Below are positions 61,001-64,000 of a DNA stretch of 64,000 nucleotides, in pieces. The notes below the pieces were generated by a model. The model searched no databases. It had not been told where the DNA came from and worked only from the letters and a program-made list of their open reading frames with translations. Every line of letters begins with the position of its first letter. Position 1 is the stretch's first letter. A program made the translations under genes and the position numbers. Source of the DNA: Crocinitomicaceae bacterium (GTDB lineage Bacteria > Bacteroidota > Bacteroidia > Flavobacteriales_D > Crocinitomicaceae); NCBI GenBank assembly GCA_020635955.1, contig JACJYW010000007.1, positions 251,760 to 315,759 of the forward strand. The letters run 5' to 3'.

Positions 61001-61284
61001 TTAATGGATATATGGATGTTTTTGTTCCTAATATCTTTTCACCAAATGGAGATGGTTGGAATGACGTATTGGAAATAAAAGGACCACGATTATTTAATTA
61101 CAAAATTGAGATCTATGACAGATGGGGTAAAAGGGTATTTACTTCTACTGAAATGAAAGATTTTTGGGATGGTACTTTAAATGGGAAACGACTTTCTCCT
61201 CAAACATTTGTATACATGATATCCGGTGAAACAGTATTGGGAGAAAGGATATCCAGGGAGGGAAATGTTACAATTATCGAGTAA
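58015..61284 (+). CDS. L-type lectin-domain protein with Ig-like repeats and T9SS type B domain
   Basis: From the ATG at 58015 the protein is 1089 residues; an earlier in-frame ATG at 57994 would displace the signal peptide (MIRKLSLFILFFGSILTSRAQ). Domains: L-type lectin (about 33-233; AVEFDTRDNQA), PKD (about 245-310), a cysteine-rich segment (about 340-425, SCCFDLHCVDAWSDGWGG), three Ig-like repeats about 80 residues long (600-679, 686-765, 772-845), each starting with TYC or AYC, and a C-terminal T9SS type B domain (about 1005-1089; NIFSPNGDGWNDVLEI and YDRWGKRVF). It is probably a surface lectin or adhesin. Confidence 0.87.
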   Translation: MIRKLSLFILFFGSILTSRAQYATQGDASPMATCNKFQITANTANKTGSMYCTTPVNLTTAFSLKFMVKFGCDNFGGEGMAFVFQPGAWTTGLGGYGMGYQGLTNTLAVEFDTRDNQASGQITNWDIAGDHISLMRNGNIYHNTADCLTGLPLDPISTLTGDVEDCQQHLVEIIWTPGATQTIDVKVDGAVSLSYTGDMITNSLAGNSIVTWGWTGATSAFSNQQTVEIALVPDFTISATNCPGQVINFSDNSISQWPIVTYDWDFDGVPMLNAGPNPSYTFATGGSHPVTLTITDSQGCSKDTIIDIGVGFQVNATADDYTICPNSSTILHAEGLPFVGGSCCFDLHCVDAWSDGWGGTVVELFVDGVSVGTYAPPNLGGGGAHTEIYNFCWTAGSQIELVVNGTPGIQPQESSIYLISASNDTVAEILSNFISGSTTWFDGANVSYLVDCGVTPPAYTYSWDNVGFLSSGTSANPTATIPSGTTFNVDVTDPNTGCTISQTVTVNTYAVANGVLSGNQTICQGNTGNLTVNLSGPTPYNFTITGPGGPYNITGITSSSYTFSASQNGTYTLSTLTGAGCTGTVSGTGVINVIVPPTVDIEANATYCAGDVIAPLNVISTNGGTVNWYNNAALTPPALATGNSYTPTPGVGTTTYYAAETESVLGCTGPTDQVTITVNPVPTAPTWSGTTTYCEGELPTPVTATPTLGGGITWYDANPNPGPANVLSTNASYAPGLVVGTFSIYVTETASGCEGPASVVTFTVNPTPTAPIITGDTAYCEGDVPSALVATPSIGGTITWENSLGTVVATGTSYTPGLTVGSTTYYVFEELNNCGSDSSSITITVDAAPFVNIPDQLEICIGDSIKVTAENNGYAITWNDGQTGATVWLGPNNTTQIIVTATNPSCGFATDTMMLIVHTLPTVLAGNDTVIGIGGEVTLWATSDNDVDYSWIPEVEECVTDNCDRIYDVPDQATVYVVFATDNNGCVNTDSVLVDINGYMDVFVPNIFSPNGDGWNDVLEIKGPRLFNYKIEIYDRWGKRVFTSTEMKDFWDGTLNGKRLSPQTFVYMISGETVLGERISREGNVTIIE

Positions 61285-61363
61285 CCAACCTAATTTATCG
61301 AATCAACGTATTCCTTTTAGAGGATGTTGTCTAAATTTATATAACGATTAACCTACACTTGAT

Positions 61364-62854
61364 ATGAAAAAAGCCTGTTTAATGCTGCTAATACTGTTTG
61401 TCTCTGTGACATCTTCAGCGCAAGTTTATACTCCTCAGCCACCAATGAGCTTTGATGCAACACCTAATTATTCTAATCCAAACCAATACAGGGCCCCAGG
61501 AGACTCCTGTGGAGCTTATTTCAATAACTATATTGGATTATCTAAAACATCAGTAGTTAATATTGAATTGTTACGTTCTGGTTCAGCATCAGATTATTTC
61601 TGGTATGGAGGAATGGCTCAAAGATTTCATGCCCCTCAACCCATCCAGGTCAGTGGTGCAGAGTTCTATGCGTATGAAACGGATTCTACTGCTGATTCAA
61701 TAATGGTAATTGTTTATCTATTTGATTATAATCAATTAAATGATTCGCTGGGAACGGAATTGGCAAGAGATACGGTTTATGTAAAGCACACCGCATATTC
61801 AACAGTGCTTCCATACATTTCAAATCAGGCATATTTTAATTCTCCTGTAACAGTGACGGATGACTATATTATTTTGGTGGAGAACAAAACAGATGATTCC
61901 TTGAATATTATTGTATCCTCTCCGGCAAATAATGACGGAAATGGAGAGAAAGTTGGGTATTATTATTACAACAATCCTGACTGGCCAATTTATACTGGAT
62001 CTTATCTAACTTATGACTTTGGTGCAGGTTGGGATTTTGACGCTATCATTAGTCCGAGGGTTAAGTTTGAACTTCAGGATGGATTTACAATAACAGATGA
62101 TCAGATTTGTCCGAATGTAGTAAGTGCTGGCTGTGTCAATTATAACCAAATGCCAGTTTTCAGTAGCCCACATTACAGCTACCACAATGCTAACCCACAA
62201 CAAAAGATCACCTGGTTATGGGGTGATGGATTTCAAAACACACAATTATATAACGCCTGTCATACATACACAGGTATCGGCACTTATGATATAACCTTAA
62301 AGGATACACTAAGAAGATTCTTAGCTGGAAATTTATATTGTGGTTTTGAAAAAACCCAGCCAATCTATGTAATGGATGGTGCGAATGCAGATTTCACATG
62401 GTTAAATAACAATACCTGGATCACATTTACAAACACGTCTACAAATGCAGATTCAGTTCTTTGGGATTTCGGTGATTCAACCTATTCAACTGTTTGGGAT
62501 GCATTCCATATTTATGATTCAGTTGCCACTTATGACGTTACCTTGATAGCCTATGGTGAATGTGGTAATGATACTACAGTGATCTCTGTAACTACTGATG
62601 ATGTAGGTATAGAGGATTATGACTTTAATTTCAGTTTCTATCCTAATCCGGCTAATAACAATGTGATGATCACTGGTCTTGTAGAAGGGTCACAAATCGA
62701 ATTGGTTAATATTCTTGGTGAAACAGTACAACGTAACATTTCTACCGGGACATCTATCAGTCTTTCAACGTATGATCTAAGTAATGGCACCTACTTTGTG
62801 CGGGTTAGTACAGATTATGGTCAGGTCACGAAAAAACTGATGATCAGACACTAA
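61364..62854 (+). CDS. Secreted PKD-domain protein with T9SS type A sorting domain
   Basis: A 496-residue protein with a signal peptide (about 1-19, ending SSAQ). The N-terminal half is beta-rich with a fibronectin-like or jelly-roll pattern. Two PKD-like segments follow: ITWLWGDGFQNTQLYNACHTY (around 280) and VLWDFGDSTYSTVWDAFHIY (around 365). A C-terminal T9SS type A domain (about 420-496) begins FSFYPNPANNNVMITGL and ends TKKLMIRH. Neither the substrate nor the ligand is known. The TAA stop is followed 7 bases later by a terminator. Confidence 0.85.
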   Translation: MKKACLMLLILFVSVTSSAQVYTPQPPMSFDATPNYSNPNQYRAPGDSCGAYFNNYIGLSKTSVVNIELLRSGSASDYFWYGGMAQRFHAPQPIQVSGAEFYAYETDSTADSIMVIVYLFDYNQLNDSLGTELARDTVYVKHTAYSTVLPYISNQAYFNSPVTVTDDYIILVENKTDDSLNIIVSSPANNDGNGEKVGYYYYNNPDWPIYTGSYLTYDFGAGWDFDAIISPRVKFELQDGFTITDDQICPNVVSAGCVNYNQMPVFSSPHYSYHNANPQQKITWLWGDGFQNTQLYNACHTYTGIGTYDITLKDTLRRFLAGNLYCGFEKTQPIYVMDGANADFTWLNNNTWITFTNTSTNADSVLWDFGDSTYSTVWDAFHIYDSVATYDVTLIAYGECGNDTTVISVTTDDVGIEDYDFNFSFYPNPANNNVMITGLVEGSQIELVNILGETVQRNISTGTSISLSTYDLSNGTYFVRVSTDYGQVTKKLMIRH

Positions 62855-62861
62855 AAAATTT

Positions 62862-62889
62862 AAGTCTCGCCCAAAGCGGGACTTTTTTT
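62862..62889 (+). terminator. Intrinsic terminator
   Basis: AAGTCTCGC pairs with GCGGGACTT around CCAAA and is followed by T residues. It closes the secreted-protein gene at 61364-62854. Confidence 0.88.
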
Positions 62890-62918
62890 ATTCCTGAAAT
62901 TATACCGAACTTTGCATC

Positions 62919-63821
62919 ATGGTTAAGAAACGGTTCAAAAACCCCATTTTTCTTTTCTATTTGCTGGTTGGATATGTAATTATCCAGTTTGGATGGTGGC
63001 TTTACCTGATCTTCAGCCTCTACCAAAAGATCTATGCTGATCAATCTGAATTAGCGCATAAAACCTGGATGCTAGTTGGAGAAGGATTTGTTTTCTTAAT
63101 CATCCTGCTTGGTGGTGTTTATATGATCAGAAGAGCCTTAAAACGCGAAAAGGAGATCAATGAACTGCAACAGAATTTCTTGCAGTCAGTTAGTCATGAA
63201 TTAAAAACCCCAATAGCTTCAGTTGGACTGTTTCTTGAAACACTTAAAAAACATGAGCTAACCGAAGAAAAAAGAAATGATATTTACGATAGATCCTTAT
63301 CCGAAATTAATCGACTGAATAATTTGATCAACGACATTTTAACGGCTCGTAATATTGAAAGTGATAATTACTTCATTGATAAAAAGACGATATCCTTGGA
63401 TCAGTATTTATCTGCAAAGCTTGAATTGGTTAGAGAGACCATTTTAAAAGATCACAAACTAATTCTTGACCTGTCTCCAGTTCAGGCCAATTTAGACGCC
63501 GAAGCATTAGACAGCATTTTTTACAATTTGTTGGAAAATGCAAGCAAATATGCTCCACCGGGATCAATCATCTCCATCATCACCAAAAACATTAATGGGA
63601 AAAAGATCCTTCAAGTGAAAGATGAGGGTCAAGGAATCGACCAAAGCACAAAGGAGCGAGTTTTTGAGAAGTTTTATCGTGCTGAAAATGAATCTACCCG
63701 AAGATCAAAAGGAACCGGGTTAGGATTATACATCACGAAATTTTTAGTAGAAAAACAAGGAGGTAAAATCCTCTTAAAGGATAATGAACCACATGGCTTA
63801 ATTGTGGAAATACAGTTTTAG
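62919..63821 (+). CDS. Sensor histidine kinase
   Basis: A 300-residue membrane sensor with two helices (about 9-34 and 51-71) and only about 16 residues between them, so it has little periplasmic sensing surface. There is no HAMP domain. The kinase core contains the phospho-acceptor His93 (SVSHELKTPIAS), N box (YNLLENASKYAP), G1 box (DEGQGID), F box (EKFYRAENES) and G2 box (GTGLGLYI). The response regulator is not adjacent; gpmI starts immediately after the stop. Because the loop is short, it may sense the membrane or partner proteins. Confidence 0.92.
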   Translation: MVKKRFKNPIFLFYLLVGYVIIQFGWWLYLIFSLYQKIYADQSELAHKTWMLVGEGFVFLIILLGGVYMIRRALKREKEINELQQNFLQSVSHELKTPIASVGLFLETLKKHELTEEKRNDIYDRSLSEINRLNNLINDILTARNIESDNYFIDKKTISLDQYLSAKLELVRETILKDHKLILDLSPVQANLDAEALDSIFYNLLENASKYAPPGSIISIITKNINGKKILQVKDEGQGIDQSTKERVFEKFYRAENESTRRSKGTGLGLYITKFLVEKQGGKILLKDNEPHGLIVEIQF

Positions 63822-64000
63822 ATGAACAAAAAGAAAGTTGCCTTACTGATCCTGGATGGCTGGGGACATGGAGATAAATCCAAATCTGACGGTATATTCA
63901 ATGCTGACACATCTTATATGGATTCTCTGGAAGCTACGAAGCCCTCAGCTGAATTGTTGACACATGGCGAGTATGTTGGATTGCCTGATGGTCAAATGGG
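63822..64000 (+). CDS. gpmI: 2,3-bisphosphoglycerate-independent phosphoglycerate mutase (5' part)
   Basis: A partial gene running off the right edge with 59 complete codons. The start LLILDGWGHGD contains the first metal-binding Asp of the alkaline-phosphatase fold, and LTHGEYVGLPDGQMG matches the segment just before the catalytic Ser (normally GQMGNSE), which lies just past the edge. It interconverts 3- and 2-phosphoglycerate in glycolysis and gluconeogenesis. It begins directly after the TAG stop of the histidine kinase with no gap. Confidence 0.9.
   Translation, partial: MNKKKVALLILDGWGHGDKSKSDGIFNADTSYMDSLEATKPSAELLTHGEYVGLPDGQM

Noticed and set aside
1..64000. Mobile element, CRISPR array, toxin-antitoxin pair or phage region
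   Set aside because: I looked for transposases, integrases, regularly spaced repeats and small paired toxin-antitoxin genes and found none; the intergenic repeats listed are short and not arranged as arrays.

Overview
The window is AT-rich, densely packed chromosomal DNA from a member of the Bacteroidota. It most resembles the order Flavobacteriales, possibly near Crocinitomicaceae, but the exact genus cannot be read from the sequence. The evidence is the gliding genes gldB and gldC, several secreted proteins with type IX secretion (T9SS) C-terminal domains of both the A and B type, DUF6089 barrels, and Bacteroidota-type promoters (TTG, 20 bases, TAnnTTTG). Most genes also lack an obvious Shine-Dalgarno sequence. 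I see no rRNA, tRNA, CRISPR array, transposase or phage gene. The longest stretches without a clear gene are under 300 bases.

Layout. 1-6934: panD, prfB, gcvH-vanZ-like, tonB, deoC-cysQ, then gmd-fcl (GDP-L-fucose synthesis). 7084-11297: two related outer-membrane barrels flanking a WecA/TagO-type lipid-carrier sugar-phosphate transferase, which with gmd-fcl suggests surface polysaccharide or gliding functions. 11400-16501: cytochrome oxidase assembly and subunits (heme O synthase, two subunit III-like proteins, subunit IV, two Sco-like proteins, DUF420). 16498-25095 (minus strand): two DUF6089 barrels, rsmA, DUF4286, a TPR protein, a lipoprotein, serS, an extended rpmA, rplU and a DMT transporter. 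25212-31070 (plus): deoxynucleoside kinase, a coiled-coil secreted protein, ysxC, MarR, then a compact set (RRM, double PRC-barrel, small basic protein, PD-(D/E)XK-like protein) and a Na/Pi cotransporter. 31091-35280: a LamG T9SS protein, gldC-gldB, an outer-membrane barrel and nadE. 35282-43507: an orphan secreted protein, a ferredoxin with its reductase, ThiF-rhodanese, di-heme peroxidase, Nfu, a Cys-rich lipoprotein, Mrp and a crotonase. 43577-48529: paaZ, ddl, an LEA-like protein and an M20 dipeptidase. 48674-62854: four large T9SS-exported proteins interspersed with thiL, fumC, a 53-residue membrane protein and arsC. 62919-64000: a histidine kinase and the start of gpmI.

Most of the window is housekeeping. 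The most unusual items are a bL27 ribosomal protein carrying a Rho-N/SAP-like C-terminal module, an oxidase subunit III with a three-repeat soluble insertion, the RRM/PRC/nuclease-like cluster behind a near-consensus promoter, a Sco paralogue that has lost its copper ligands, and three intergenic repeat or hairpin elements of different sequence.
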